Of a stretch of DNA of 64,000 bases, positions 35,387 through 45,600 are shown one piece after another; the first letter of the stretch is position 1; every line of letters starts with the position of its first letter. Origin of the DNA: Leptolyngbyaceae cyanobacterium RM1_1_2 (GTDB lineage: Bacteria; Cyanobacteriota; Cyanobacteriia; Phormidesmidales; Phormidesmidaceae). The position numbers and the translations under genes are program-made. The stretch lies in the NCBI GenBank assembly GCA_012032345.1, contig JAAUQI010000005.1, forward strand, positions 1 through 64,000. The letters run 5' to 3'. The notes beneath the pieces are model-generated. The model did no database searches and had not been told where the DNA came from. It saw only the letters and a program-made list of their open reading frames with translations.

Positions 35387-36085
35387 TCAGCCTAGCTGCT
35401 GCAAGAGCTTGATCAAGCGCGATCGCCGCACAACATAAACTCCCCGCAGCTTGCCATGCTGGGTTTTAACGCTGGCCCGAGAAAAAGCCAAAACAGCGGT
35501 GACGTAGCGAACTTTGAGCTGCCGCTTGACTTGAAAAGCCTGCCGCATGCACTGTTTTAAAAAGTCTTTCTTAAAGCCGTAGGTTCGCTTGCCCATACGG
35601 CGATAAAGACGAGTGCCATCAAAGCGCACTTCTCCCTGGTGAGACTTGACATCAATCACAAAGATCCGCTCGTTAGGCGAAAAGCAGACAATATCGGCAT
35701 CGCCGAGACGTCCCTGCAGCGGCATATTGTATTCAAAGCGCCAGCCAGCTTCCGTTAGCGGCTGTAGCAGCTGAGCAATCTCTTCTTCAGCCTGGGCACC
35801 GCGATCGGCCTGGTCTGCCCGTCGCCAAAATTCTCTACCTCGCCAAACCGAGGCGGCTGAACCTGACCAGCACAAGCCGTAGAGACAGGCTAGGGTGAGC
35901 GGCAGGGGCACCTGAAGAGAATTTTCTGCTGACTTTGAAAAATCCAGGACTGACTTTTGTAGAATTATTGGCGCGATCGCCAACCCGACTGCAGCCAACC
36001 ACATGCCTGCAGCTTTAGAGCGCCGTCTGAAAGCCATTTGGCGTACATTGTGTCCGGCTCGACGAGGCGATCGCGCCATGCTCAC
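35387..36085 (-). CDS. NERD-domain nuclease-like membrane protein
   Basis: 232 residues. Two hydrophobic segments (about 27-45 and 60-78) precede a NERD domain. The restriction-like core is GDADIVCFSPNERIFVIDVK, whose Asp and the D-x-K pair match the PD-(D/E)XK pattern. RGAQAEEEIAQLLQPLTEAG is the typical NERD entry helix. NERD proteins are predicted nucleases linked to DNA processing or plasmid maintenance, with few tested examples. The basic N-terminus (RSPRRAGHNVRQMAFRRRSK) favours the cytoplasmic side. It has no operon partner. Confidence 0.82.
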   Translation of the reverse strand: MSMARSPRRAGHNVRQMAFRRRSKAAGMWLAAVGLAIAPIILQKSVLDFSKSAENSLQVPLPLTLACLYGLCWSGSAASVWRGREFWRRADQADRGAQAEEEIAQLLQPLTEAGWRFEYNMPLQGRLGDADIVCFSPNERIFVIDVKSHQGEVRFDGTRLYRRMGKRTYGFKKDFLKQCMRQAFQVKRQLKVRYVTAVLAFSRASVKTQHGKLRGVYVVRRSRLIKLLQQLG

Positions 36086-36368
36086 TTGGATCTAATTTGC
36101 ACTCTTTATCATAAACGCCAGAAAGACTGCAAAAAGGTGCTTTTCAGCCTTAACAGAAACTTCATCTGTGCAGTAAATTAGCCAGTGTGTGAGCGCTGTG
36201 TAACAGCTCTAAAACGCGCTCATTAATTAACGACTGCTACCAGCTTCACCAGCAGACTGATTGACCCCCTTTGAGACAGAAAAAATTCAAAAATCTTCCT
36301 AAAGCTGGTAGTATATACATGAATCTTTGTTAAGCTAAGTTACATTAAAGCGATAAGGACAGCTAACT
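36086..36368. promoter_or_regulatory. psb34 upstream region
   Basis: About 280 bases between the divergent NERD and psb34 genes with no coding frame. A GATAAGGACAGC segment before the psb34 ATG supplies a ribosome site. Promoter boxes cannot be fixed by eye. Confidence 0.4.
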
Positions 36369-36539
36369 ATGCCATACACAACTGAAGAAGGGGGTCGCCT
36401 CAACAATTTTGCCAGAGAGCCTAAGATGTATGAGGCTGAGCCGCCCAATGGCAACCAAAAGCGTAATTATATTATTCTAGGAGCGCTAGGGTTAGCGCTA
36501 GTCAGTGGCTTATTTTATGTTGCGGTTGCGGTTTCCTAA
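36369..36539 (+). CDS. psb34: Photosystem II assembly protein Psb34
   Basis: 56 residues. The N-terminal soluble segment MPYTTEEGGRLNNFAREPKM carries the conserved EEGGRLNNFA-x-EPKMY signature. One membrane helix (about 34-53, IILGALGLALVSGLFYVAVA) follows a QKRN motif. The protein binds the CP47 side of photosystem II during assembly and is related to the HLIP group by its N-terminal motif. AAGGA before the ATG supports the start. A strong terminator hairpin follows. Confidence 0.92.
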   Translation: MPYTTEEGGRLNNFAREPKMYEAEPPNGNQKRNYIILGALGLALVSGLFYVAVAVS

Positions 36540-36576
36540 GACCGTCAGATTATCTTCTAATTTTCAACTGTTTAAG

Positions 36577-36617
36577 GCTCACGAGGCTTGACTTAGATCG
36601 GCTTCGTGAGCTTTTTT
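36577..36617 (+). terminator. Rho-independent terminator after psb34
   Basis: GCTCACGAGGC at 36577-36587 pairs with GCTTCGTGAGC at 36601-36611 (one mismatch). The hairpin is followed directly by six T. It lies 37 bases after the psb34 stop. Confidence 0.85.
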
Positions 36618-36870
36618 CAAGGATTATCCTGATAGCAGCGATCGCGGTTGTTAAACATGACAGAAGTCTACATGAGTGCTCACACGTTGAATGAAGTGTG
36701 CAATGATGAACCCGAACGTTTCTATAGACCTCTACTCATGGATCTAGCGAAACTGATCTGTCATGTCTGTGGGGCATGTCTGTGGGCCAGACTGATATAG
36801 CAGTCAATAGGTAGTAGAAGATTAGATACCTAGATTAGAGACATTGAGCGTGAACCCGTAAGGCTGCACT

Positions 36871-37785
36871 ATGGCAAATCAGGAATACCTTCAGCGATTG
36901 TTTCAGGGCACCGATAGCTGGAATCAGTGGCGCAACAAAAATAGTGCAGCGGCTGTCGATTTGAGCTACGCAGATTTAAGCCAGCGTCAGCTCCAGGCAG
37001 CCAACTTAAAAAATGTTAATCTAACCGGCGCTAACCTAATTGGCACAACGCTAACCCAAGCAGATCTAAGCGAGGCCAATCTAGCTCAGGCAGATTTAAG
37101 CGGTGCTGACCTCAACCAGGTTAACTTAGCTCAGGCCAGCCTTTGTCAGGCCAATTTACTGGGTGCCGATCTCAGCGCTAGCAACCTGAGGCAGGCTGAC
37201 CTAGGGCAGGCAACGTTCAATCGCTCTAACCTCAGCGAGGCCGACCTGAGCCAGACAAACCTCAAAGAGGCCAGTCTAGTAGGCGCAGACCTGAGTCGTG
37301 CCAGCTTGCAAGCGGCCAACCTGCAGGCAGCTAACCTTAAACGGGCCGACCTGCAACGCTCTGATTTGAGCCAGTGTAGTCTAACCGGGGCCGACCTGAG
37401 CGATGCTCGACTGCTCAACACTAACTTGGAAAACGCTAACCTCAGCCAGGCCGTGCTCACAGGCGCAAGGTTGAACCGAGCAACGTTGGTCAATGCCAAT
37501 CTGTCTGGGGCAAATCTAACCGGGGCTACACTGCTAGGGGCAAATTTGACCCAGGCCAATCTAACCGGGGCGACGCTGCGAGAAAGCAACTTTAGCGGGG
37601 CCAACCTCAGCTATGCTAATTTGTCTGGCCAAGACCTGACTCACCTGAACTTCACCGGAGCCAGTTTGAAGGGTGCGATCTTGCAGAATGCCAATTTGAC
37701 TCAGGCCATTCTGACTGAAGCTGACCTGGCAGAGGCCGATTTGACAGGTGCGCTGCTGCCGACCGGGGTGGCAGCTCCAGAATAG
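36871..37785 (+). CDS. Pentapeptide-repeat protein
   Basis: 304 residues. From residue 27 to almost the end the sequence is a run of about fifty A(D/N)L-x-x pentapeptides (for example ANLTGATLLGANLTQANL), which fold into a right-handed quadrilateral beta-helix. The first 25 residues (QEYLQRLFQGTDSWNQWRNK) form a short cap. There is no signal peptide, so it is probably cytoplasmic. Some family members mimic DNA and bind gyrase, but most cyanobacterial ones have no known role. The stop shares one base with the GTG start of tsaB. Confidence 0.88.
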   Translation: MANQEYLQRLFQGTDSWNQWRNKNSAAAVDLSYADLSQRQLQAANLKNVNLTGANLIGTTLTQADLSEANLAQADLSGADLNQVNLAQASLCQANLLGADLSASNLRQADLGQATFNRSNLSEADLSQTNLKEASLVGADLSRASLQAANLQAANLKRADLQRSDLSQCSLTGADLSDARLLNTNLENANLSQAVLTGARLNRATLVNANLSGANLTGATLLGANLTQANLTGATLRESNFSGANLSYANLSGQDLTHLNFTGASLKGAILQNANLTQAILTEADLAEADLTGALLPTGVAAPE

Positions 37786-38399
37786 TGTTAGGACTGGCGC
37801 TACATACCAGCAGTCCAGATTTGGGGCTGGCCCTGAGTGATTTTGAGACCTTTTCTCGCCATCAGGTCTGGCCCCTAGGCCGTGACCTCTCAACTTATTT
37901 GCACCATTATTTAGCTGATTTTGTTCAACCTTATGGCTGGGCAGATCTAAGCTTTGTGGCGGTCGTCAAAGGCCCTGGCGGTTTTACGGGGACGCGTATT
38001 GGCGTTGTAACAGCGCGGACTCTGGCTCAGGCGCTGGATCGCCCCCTGTTTGCAGTTTCGAGTTTGGCAGCTTGGGCACGGCGATCGCGTAGCGACCAAG
38101 ACACTCATATTGCCGTACAGATGCGCGCTCAGCGAGATCAAGTCTATGGTGCTATCTATCAAACTGACGGTAGCTATTTAACCCCTGTCTTAATCGATAG
38201 CGTGATGTCTCTGACAGACTGGCACTGCAAACTGGCTGCCTGGCCCCAAGCCTATCGTCTAGTACTGGCAGAAAATGACCTAGCCGCGTCTGTCACGGAT
38301 GTTTTAGACTTGGCCTATCAGCGATGGCAGCAGGGCGATCGCCCGCACTGGTCAGCAGCACTGCCTTATTACGGGCAGCATCCGGTGACTTTAAGCTGA
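37785..38399 (+). CDS. tsaB: tRNA threonylcarbamoyladenosine synthesis protein TsaB
   Basis: 204 residues from a GTG start overlapping the preceding stop. ASKHA-fold features are LGLALHTSSPDLGLAL and KGPGGFTGTRIGVVTARTLA, the latter a hallmark of the TsaB/TsaD group. RALA-type helix sequences follow. TsaB scaffolds TsaD and TsaE to make t6A37 on ANN-decoding tRNAs. The C-terminal part is shorter and more variable than in E. coli TsaB, as expected. It is convergent with a small gene, overlapping by nine bases. Confidence 0.9.
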   Translation: MLGLALHTSSPDLGLALSDFETFSRHQVWPLGRDLSTYLHHYLADFVQPYGWADLSFVAVVKGPGGFTGTRIGVVTARTLAQALDRPLFAVSSLAAWARRSRSDQDTHIAVQMRAQRDQVYGAIYQTDGSYLTPVLIDSVMSLTDWHCKLAAWPQAYRLVLAENDLAASVTDVLDLAYQRWQQGDRPHWSAALPYYGQHPVTLS

Positions 38400-38594
38400 A
38401 CGCAGCGTTTCTGTTGTCCCTTGCTGCTGTAGCTCGTGCATGTGGTGAAAGAGCTGCCAGCAGTATTGCTCAGGGAGTCCGCAGGTCAGGGCACCCCGCA
38501 AAACAATGTTAAAGTACCAGTCGTTAAGAGCGATCTCGTGGGTCAGCTTTTGGAGAACGGTGCAGGTTGGTTCAGGTTTCTTGGGCGGCAGCAT
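38391..38594 (-). CDS. Small conserved hypothetical protein
   Basis: 67 residues: MLPPKKPEPTCTVLQKLTHE, a WYFNIVLRGALTCGLPEQYC segment and a helix with FHHMHELQQQG. Three Cys and several His could bind metal, but no known zinc motif is seen. The ATG has GGGTTTAACT just upstream, and the frame is clean between two genes on the other strand. I believe similar short proteins occur in other cyanobacteria. The function is unknown. Confidence 0.6.
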   Translation of the reverse strand: MLPPKKPEPTCTVLQKLTHEIALNDWYFNIVLRGALTCGLPEQYCWQLFHHMHELQQQGTTETLRSA

Positions 38595-38643
38595 AGTTAA
38601 ACCCTTTATGATAAGAACACTTCAGCGCAGAATTTAAAGATCT

Positions 38644-39546
38644 ATGACCGCTCAAGCTGTTAACTCTGCAGTCATCGAAAAGCTTAGCTGGCAGTGGCGA
38701 GGCTACAACGTTAAATATACGGTTCAGGGCGAAGGGCTGCCCCTGATTTTGATTCATGGTTTTGGCGCTTCTATGGGTCACTGGAAAAAAAATATTCCGG
38801 TCTTAGCGATCGCAGGCTACCGAGTCTACGCGCTAGACCTGCTGGGCTTTGGTGCCTCTGATAAGCCAGCTATAGATTACACCCTAGATCTGTGGCTGGC
38901 GCTGCTGAAAGATTTTTGGCACGCCCACGTACAACAACCAGCGGTATTTGTAGGTAACTCCATTGGTGGCTTGCTGACGCTGATGATGCTGGCTAACCAT
39001 CCCGAAACTGCTCGAGGTGGCGTGTTGATCAACTGCGCTGGCGGCTTAAACCATCGCCCCGAAGAACTTATACTGCCGCTGCGGATGGTTATGGGAACGT
39101 TCACCAGACTGGTGAGTTCCCAGATGATTGGGCCGTTTGTATTTAACCGGGTACGACAAAAACACCGCATTCGCGGTTCCCTCAGGCAGGTTTATCGCAA
39201 TCAAGCAGCTATTACCGATGAGTTAATAGAAATGCTTTATCAGCCTGCTTGCGATCCGGGGGCACAGCAGGTTTTTGCCTCTGTCATGACAGCCCCTGCT
39301 GGCCCGAAGCCAGAAGAGTTACTCCCCCAGATTCAGCAGCCTTTACTGGTGATATGGGGAGAAAATGACCCTTGGACTCCGATCAAGGGGGCCGATATTT
39401 ATCGTCGCCTGAGTCAAAGAATAGACATTCAGCCTAAAGTGACATTTCGATCAATTCCAGAGACAGGCCACTGTCCTCATGACGAGCGCCCAGAAGTCGT
39501 TAACCCGGCAATTTTAAGCTGGTTGACTACACTGACATCAGCTTAG
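38644..39546 (+). CDS. Alpha/beta-hydrolase fold protein
   Basis: 300 residues with a complete catalytic triad: nucleophile Ser in FVGNSIGGLLTL, Asp in LVIWGENDPWTPI, and His in PETGHCPHDERPE. ILIHGFGASMGHWKKNIPVL is the oxyanion-hole segment. Similar enzymes in cyanobacteria and plastids include pheophytinase-like and haloalkane dehalogenase-like hydrolases; the substrate cannot be fixed. A bidirectional terminator lies between it and the convergent pix operon. Confidence 0.88.
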   Translation: MTAQAVNSAVIEKLSWQWRGYNVKYTVQGEGLPLILIHGFGASMGHWKKNIPVLAIAGYRVYALDLLGFGASDKPAIDYTLDLWLALLKDFWHAHVQQPAVFVGNSIGGLLTLMMLANHPETARGGVLINCAGGLNHRPEELILPLRMVMGTFTRLVSSQMIGPFVFNRVRQKHRIRGSLRQVYRNQAAITDELIEMLYQPACDPGAQQVFASVMTAPAGPKPEELLPQIQQPLLVIWGENDPWTPIKGADIYRRLSQRIDIQPKVTFRSIPETGHCPHDERPEVVNPAILSWLTTLTSA

Positions 39547-39565
39547 AAACCTTTCAGAAAGCTCG

Positions 39566-39606
39566 AAAACCAGCAGAAACAATGGCACAGAGCCTCTGCT
39601 GGTTTT
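39566..39606. terminator. Bidirectional terminator
   Basis: AAAACCAGCAGA (39566-39577) and TCTGCTGGTTTT (39595-39606) form a perfect 12-bp stem with a 17-base loop, with T-rich sequence on either strand's exit side. It sits between the hydrolase gene and the end of pixL and can serve both. Confidence 0.85.
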
Positions 39607-39639
39607 ATTTAGTAGCCTGTTGATTAGCTGTGGTCTGAC

Positions 39640-42600
39640 TCAGGCAGTGAGATGAATGAGCTGGTCTAGGGTTTGCAAGAGGATCTGCTCATTGTAAGGC
39701 TTAGAGAAATAGGCAGTAGCACCAAGACTCAAAGCCAGTTGACGGTGCTTTTGACCACTGCGCGAAGTGAGCATAATCACTGGGATATCGCGGAGGGAGT
39801 CGTCAGCTTTAGCCTTGGCTAGGAAGCCAAAGCCATCGAGTCTCGGCATCTCGATATCACAGATAACCACTTGAGGAGCAAGACCGGCTAAGAGCTTATC
39901 GAGAGCATCTTGGCCATCTCTAGCCTGTTCAACGCGGTAGCCAGCCTTTTCGAGAGTAAGCGCGAGGAAGCGACGAACGTTGATGGAGTCATCTACAATC
40001 AGCAGGGAAGGGCGAGAACGAGCGGCAGAGGCAGCTAGGGCAGCAGAGTGAGAGAGGGGAGCGGCGGGCGAGTAGGAGAGCGGTGCCGCTAGCTGAGCTG
40101 CCGCAGAGGGTAGCTGCTGATTGCTAGAGATCCAGTAGAGCAGTTCTGGGATGCTGAGCAAAGGGACAACGCGACCATCACCGAGGATAGTACAGTTGCT
40201 AAAGCCAGGGGGCAGGGGCAGGTCTCCTTCGACGCGGCGAATAGCAACTTCTTGTTCTCCCCAGCAGCGCTCTACTTGCAGGCCGACACAGTGACCACCG
40301 TGATTGACAACTAGCACAGTGAGGGCATCGATAGCCGGGGGTGTTTCTAGCTTGTAAGCCGGTCGGGGACCATTGAAGGTGAGCCAGTCAGCCAGCTGGA
40401 GCAAAGGAATACGGCGATTGCCCCAGGTAAAGCCATCAGCTAGAGCAGCAGCCGAGATCGCCTCAGGGGGGAGGACGAGAATCTCTTCGAGGGCGTCGGT
40501 GGGAATCGCCAAGGCCATATTTTGGCTTTCGGCCAGCAGGATGCGAGCGACCGAGAGGGTCAGCGGCACCGAGAGGGTGAAGGTAGTGCCCTGTCCGGCT
40601 TCGGTGGCGACGGAGATTTCGCCGCGTACCTGCTTGAGGTTGCTGCGTACAACATCCATGCCGACGCCGCGACCCGAGAGGTCAGTGACCTCAGTAGACG
40701 TGGAGAAGCCCGGTTCAAAGATCAGCGAGAGCAGGTCTTGCTCAGTGGCAGCCGCCAAAAGGTCAGCATCTAAGCCCATCCGAGCAGCGCGCTGGCGAAT
40801 CTTGTTGAGGGAGATGCCGCGACCGTCATCACTGAGGAAGATAATTGTGCGGTTATGGCGATGAGTAGCGCGAATCTGGATCAGCCCTTGGCGGGGCTTG
40901 CCGTGGGCGATGCGGGTTTGGGGGTCTTCGAGGCCGTGGTCAAAGGCATTGCGCAGCAGGTGCATCAGGGGATCAGCGAGGGTTTCTAGGATGTTGCGGT
41001 CAACTAGGGTATGGCCACCCAAGACTTTGAGCTGAGCCTCTTTGCCATGCTGGAGACAGAGTTCTCGCAGGGCGCGGGGGAAACGCTCAAGGATATCACC
41101 GAGGGGTCGCATACGTACCTGAGTAAGACCGTTTTGCAACTGCTTGCCGGTTTTGTTGAAGTTGCGCCCGGTTTGCTCAGTCTCTTCGAGTTCGAGTTCG
41201 ACATCGCTGGTGACCTCTTGAATCTGGACGATGGTTTCCATCATCTCTTGAGAGAGCAGGTGCAGATCGCTGTAGCTATCCATCTCTAGGACATCAAAGG
41301 CACCCTTGAAGGCAGGAGATGACTGTGGCAGGGCAGCGGAACTAGCCCAGCTAAGGCGCGCAGATGAATCAGACGCTGGCAGGTGGGCTAGGGCAGATAG
41401 ATGTTCTTGAGGTGTGCCTTGGTCGTAGGTAGAGCGCAGATGGTTGTTAGCGGCTTCGAGGGTTTGGACTCGCTGCTTGAGCATATCTAGAAGGCTACGA
41501 AGGCGATTGAGGTTGAGCGTCAGACTATTGCGTTCGATAGTGAGTTCGCCCATGAGGTCGTTGAGGGCATTGAGACGTTTGACCGAGACGCGCACGGTGC
41601 TCTCGGGCACTTCGTCGTCGTCGTCGGCAACAGTAGCTGGCTCACGGGTGGGTAAAGCACTGAAGTTATGAGCAGTAACGGGTGACTTAGAAAAGTCAGA
41701 AGCTTCTAGTTTCTCAGAAGCTTCTGAGAAGTCAGAAAACTCAGGGAGGTCAGAAAACTCAGACGACTGGAACTCAAAGCTGTCTAGCTCAAAACTGTCT
41801 GACTCTAGAGTATCAACTTCAGCAATAACGTCCTCTAACTCAATGATGGGCACTGTGACCGTGCTGGCAGCGGGTAAGTCTGTCTCGGCTGTCACGACAG
41901 TCTTATCGACCTCGGCCTCTTTAGCCAAAGCTGTCGGCAGCAGGGCTATCTGTCCGGTTAGCACTAGGGCTTGAGAGCGTCGCCAGGCGGCTATAGCTAG
42001 GCGAGCGATCGCCTCATAGCGCTCTGGGGTAGCTTCTAGCTGCTGAGCGACAGACTGACACAGGGCGCTGAAAGCCGGTAGCTGCAGCATCTCCCCGAGT
42101 CCTTCTAGCTCTTGTGCCAGAATCATCACCTCTTCGCTGAGGCAGGGCTGCTCGGGGTCAGCCAGGATGGCCTCTAGCCGCTGCAGGCAGGCTTCCACCT
42201 CAGTTTCAAACAGCATGGGCACAATGTCTTGGCCTTCCTCAGGGGAAAGCATCGAGGCGACATCTTCGGCCTGTGGGTCGCCGAGTCGCTGATGCAGCTG
42301 CTCAAACAGCGGCTGAGCCTGTTGCTCTAGCCAAAAGTCTTCAATTGACTTTTGCTGTCGGTTCCACTCAATCACCTGGCTGAGACAGTCCACCGCTGAG
42401 AGCAATAGCTGCTCTAGCTGGGCATCTGTCTCTAGCTGGTGCTTCTGAACCTTGAGTACCTTAAACGAATCCTCTAGCTGGTGAGCGAACTGGCTCAGTA
42501 CCGTATAGCCCATCATGGCTGCCCCGCCCTTGATAGAGTGAGCCGCTCGCAGCGCTGCGTTGAGCTTATCGGTTGCCACTTGGCCGTGGGCGATACCTAT

Positions 42601-42684
42601 GAGCGCACTTTCGAGATCTCCCAGGTAAGCTTGGGCTTCATCGAGAAACTGCAGCTTGATTTCGAGTTCCTTGGTTTTAGACAT
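39640..42684 (-). CDS. pixL: CheA-type hybrid histidine kinase PixL
   Basis: About 1,014 residues from the ATG at 42684, preceded by GAGAGGGAAAACG. The Hpt domain has the phospho-accepting His49 in [14 protein letters not shown]. An acidic, Ser-rich linker (about 280-350) follows. The kinase core has [13 protein letters not shown] (N box), [10 protein letters not shown] and [20 protein letters not shown] (G boxes). Next come a CheW-like regulatory domain and a C-terminal receiver with [12 protein letters not shown] and [12 protein letters not shown]. It receives the signal from PixJ through PixI and passes phosphate to response regulators. The start codon overlaps the pixJ stop by eight bases (ATGTCTAA). 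Confidence 0.93.
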   Translation of the reverse strand: MSKTKELEIKLQFLDEAQAYLGDLESALIGIAHGQVATDKLNAALRAAHSIKGGAAMMGYTVLSQFAHQLEDSFKVLKVQKHQLETDAQLEQLLLSAVDCLSQVIEWNRQQKSIEDFWLEQQAQPLFEQLHQRLGDPQAEDVASMLSPEEGQDIVPMLFETEVEACLQRLEAILADPEQPCLSEEVMILAQELEGLGEMLQLPAFSALCQSVAQQLEATPERYEAIARLAIAAWRRSQALVLTGQIALLPTALAKEAEVDKTVVTAETDLPAASTVTVPIIELEDVIAEVDTLESDSFELDSFEFQSSEFSDLPEFSDFSEASEKLEASDFSKSPVTAHNFSALPTREPATVADDDDEVPESTVRVSVKRLNALNDLMGELTIERNSLTLNLNRLRSLLDMLKQRVQTLEAANNHLRSTYDQGTPQEHLSALAHLPASDSSARLSWASSAALPQSSPAFKGAFDVLEMDSYSDLHLLSQEMMETIVQIQEVTSDVELELEETEQTGRNFNKTGKQLQNGLTQVRMRPLGDILERFPRALRELCLQHGKEAQLKVLGGHTLVDRNILETLADPLMHLLRNAFDHGLEDPQTRIAHGKPRQGLIQIRATHRHNRTIIFLSDDGRGISLNKIRQRAARMGLDADLLAAATEQDLLSLIFEPGFSTSTEVTDLSGRGVGMDVVRSNLKQVRGEISVATEAGQGTTFTLSVPLTLSVARILLAESQNMALAIPTDALEEILVLPPEAISAAALADGFTWGNRRIPLLQLADWLTFNGPRPAYKLETPPAIDALTVLVVNHGGHCVGLQVERCWGEQEVAIRRVEGDLPLPPGFSNCTILGDGRVVPLLSIPELLYWISSNQQLPSAAAQLAAPLSYSPAAPLSHSAALAASAARSRPSLLIVDDSINVRRFLALTLEKAGYRVEQARDGQDALDKLLAGLAPQVVICDIEMPRLDGFGFLAKAKADDSLRDIPVIMLTSRSGQKHRQLALSLGATAYFSKPYNEQILLQTLDQLIHLTA

Positions 42685-45600
42685 CGTTTTCCCTCTCAGC
42701 GTCAACTTTGAACGTGTCCACTGATGCCTGTAGCGCCTCTGTCACTAGCACAGTAGAGCGTAGGGCATCCGAAACCTGCAGAGAGGAACCTGAGGTCTGC
42801 TTGGAGACTTCGGCAATCATCTGCATGAGTTGGGAAACGGAGGTAGAGGTTTCTACCTGAGAAACCGTTGCCGTTGAGATCGACTGCACGAGCTGGTCAA
42901 TTTGGCTGGAGACACCCAGGATTTGCTCAAGGCTGGCTTTGGCGTCTTCAACTAAGTGGGTGCCTTCGACCACCTGAGCTGTACTCTGCTCCATTGCTTC
43001 GACCACCTGAGCGGTCTCGCGCTGAATGGCATCGACGATTTTTTCAATCTCCTGGGTGGCAGCAGCGGAGCGGTTAGCCAGCTCACCGACTTCTTCGGCG
43101 ACTACGGCAAAGCCCTGCCCTTCTTCGCCAGCGCGGGCGGCCTCGATGCCCGCGTTGATGGCCAGCAGGTTAGTTTGCAGCGCAATCTGGTTGATCAGCG
43201 AGACGACTTTAGAGATTTGCTGAGAAGATTCGCCCAAGCGCTTTACCTTCTTGGCAGTTGTGCCGACGGTTTCCCGCAGCATCAGGATATTTTGCTCAGT
43301 GCGCGCCATCGCCACGCCCCCCGACTCGGCAGTCGTGAAAGCGGTGTGGGCTACCTGGGCGGCCTGACGGGCGCTTTCGGCAACTGACTGAATGGAGTCG
43401 GTCATGTCTTCGACTGAGCTGAGAGCGCGGGTGATGTCTTCTGCCTGAGCGAGCGCTTCGGTGGCTAGCTGGCGAATAGCGCCTTCATTCTCCCCGACTG
43501 AGCGGTTGACCTGCTCGGCAGAGACTTTTACCTGGGTGACGATTTGACGCAGACTTTCGATAATCGAGTTAAAAAAGTCGGCAACGGTGCCAATCTCGCC
43601 GACTGTGACATCAGCGCGCACGGTCAGGTCTCCGCTGGCTGCGCCTTCGACATCGCTGAGCAGATTAATCAACTGGAGCTGTAGCTGCTCCTTCTGCTGC
43701 TGCTGCTCAGCGGCTATTGATCTCGCCTGCTCGGCGGCGAGTTCTTGCTGAGCGGCTAGTTCCCGTTGGGTTACCGAATCGCAGCGATCGAGTGACAGAC
43801 TGACCTGAGTTGCCACCTGGGTGAAAAAGTCAATCTCGACCTTGCTCCAGTCGCGGGGGCCAGAACACTGGTGGGCAATCAGCAGCCCCAGCAGGCGCTC
43901 TCCTTGGTTGATCGGGGCCAGCATGTTGGCTTTGACTGCAAAGGGAGCCATCATTTCTAAATGGCATTCGGCTAAGCCTGCTGTGTGAATATTGGGCATG
44001 ACCTGAACCCGACCCTTTTTGTACTGGTCAATGTAGCTTCTGGCAAAGCAGGGGTCGTGAATCTGGGCACCGAGGGCTTTAGGCCAAGGCTCAAGGACTG
44101 ATTCGGCAGCGATGGTGCCTTGCCAGTCGTTATCAAACTGATAGAAAACTACTCGATCAGCTTGTAGTATCTTGCGGATTTTTTCGATGGGCAGATTTCT
44201 CAGTATTTTATCTGCTGTTTCGTACTGAACCGTTTCTAAGGTAATGTCTCGCAGGGCCTCCGATCGCTCAGTCTCAGCCTGCCGCTGGGTAAGCAGATTG
44301 CTGCGGTCAAGAGCGAGGCCAACCTGATTGGCCACCTGGGTAAAAAAGTCAATTTCGTTTTGAGTCCAGTAGCGGGGGCGATCGCACTGGTGGGTAATCA
44401 GCAGCCCCAAGAGCTGCTCGCCCTGATTAATCGGCGCAACCAGGTTGGCTCTAACCTTAAAGGGTTCTAGCTGTTTGAGATGGCATTCTGTGAGTCCTGC
44501 TTTGTAAATATCAGCAGTTGCCTTCACACGCCCACGTTGATACTGGCCCACATAGTTTTTCTCAAAACAGGGGTCGTGAATTTGAGCGCCGAGAGCCTGT
44601 GGCCAAGCCTCGGCGACTGATTCTAAAGTCACGGTACCTTTCCAGTTTTCATCAAAGAGATAAACGACGACGCGATCGGTTTCGAGGGTTTTACGGATCT
44701 GGTATAGAGGCAACTGGGTTAAGACTTCAGCAGCAGTTTGCGCCTGAATGATCTCTAGCGTGATATCTTGAACGGCTTGCGATCGCTTAGTTTCGGCTGT
44801 TCGAGCTTGTAAATAAGTAAACTGGTCGGACAGCATTCCTAGCTGAGAAGCGACCTGACGTAAAAAGCTGATTTCTGCTTCTTCCCAGGCGTGCAGTGCT
44901 GCACAGTGATGGGCAATCAACAGGCCCAAAAGCTGTCCCTCGTTCAGAATGGGCACGATAAGGTTAGACTTAATCTGCAATCGCTCCATCAGAGCCTCAT
45001 GGTCAGGATGATAGTCAGCCGCGAACACGTCGTTGTTAATAACAACGCGATCTTCCCGGTAGGCCATGATTAAGTTTTGAGGAATGCAGGGATCTTCAAT
45101 TTTGTCGTTGAGCGCTTGGGGCCAACCGGATAAAACGGATTCATTTGAGATATAGCCGCTCCAGTCTGGGTTAAACCGGTAGACGACAACGCGATCAGCC
45201 GCTAACACTGCACGGACGCTGTTGAGTGCCTGAGTGAATGCTCGGTCTAAGTCTTGCTGATTGCGGATACGAGAGCTGGTAATCTTCGCCAATAGCTGAG
45301 CCTGACTAGTGGCTCTAGTTTGCTCTTGCAGCAGTCCTCTGACCTGACTGACGAGGGCATTAAATGTATTAGCTAGGGTCTGAGATTCTTTGGCTCCGTA
45401 CACCGGAGCCGAAACCTCAAGATTACCTGCGGCGGCCTGCTCTGCTGTGCTGGAGAGATAGCGCAAAGGCTTAGAAAGCTGACTAGCCAACCGCGAGATC
45501 ACGGCGATGGCCACTGCCGCAGCCGCCAGCGTGGCTAATAAGAAAACGACCACTAGACGATTGCCTGCGGAGGCGAGTTCACTGGTGTCAACCGAGGCGA

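Noticed and set aside
36657-36800. A 47-residue open frame (MTEVYMSAHTLNEV...) after psb34
   Set aside because: No ribosome site or recognised motif; it lies after a strong terminator and may be chance.
37146-37604. A 152-residue minus-strand frame inside the pentapeptide gene, and similar ones at 62819-63095
   Set aside because: Antisense of a five-residue repeat gives long open frames with a periodic composition; these are shadows.
40373-40864. A 163-residue plus-strand frame inside pixL
   Set aside because: Ser/Arg-rich antisense shadow of a conserved kinase domain.
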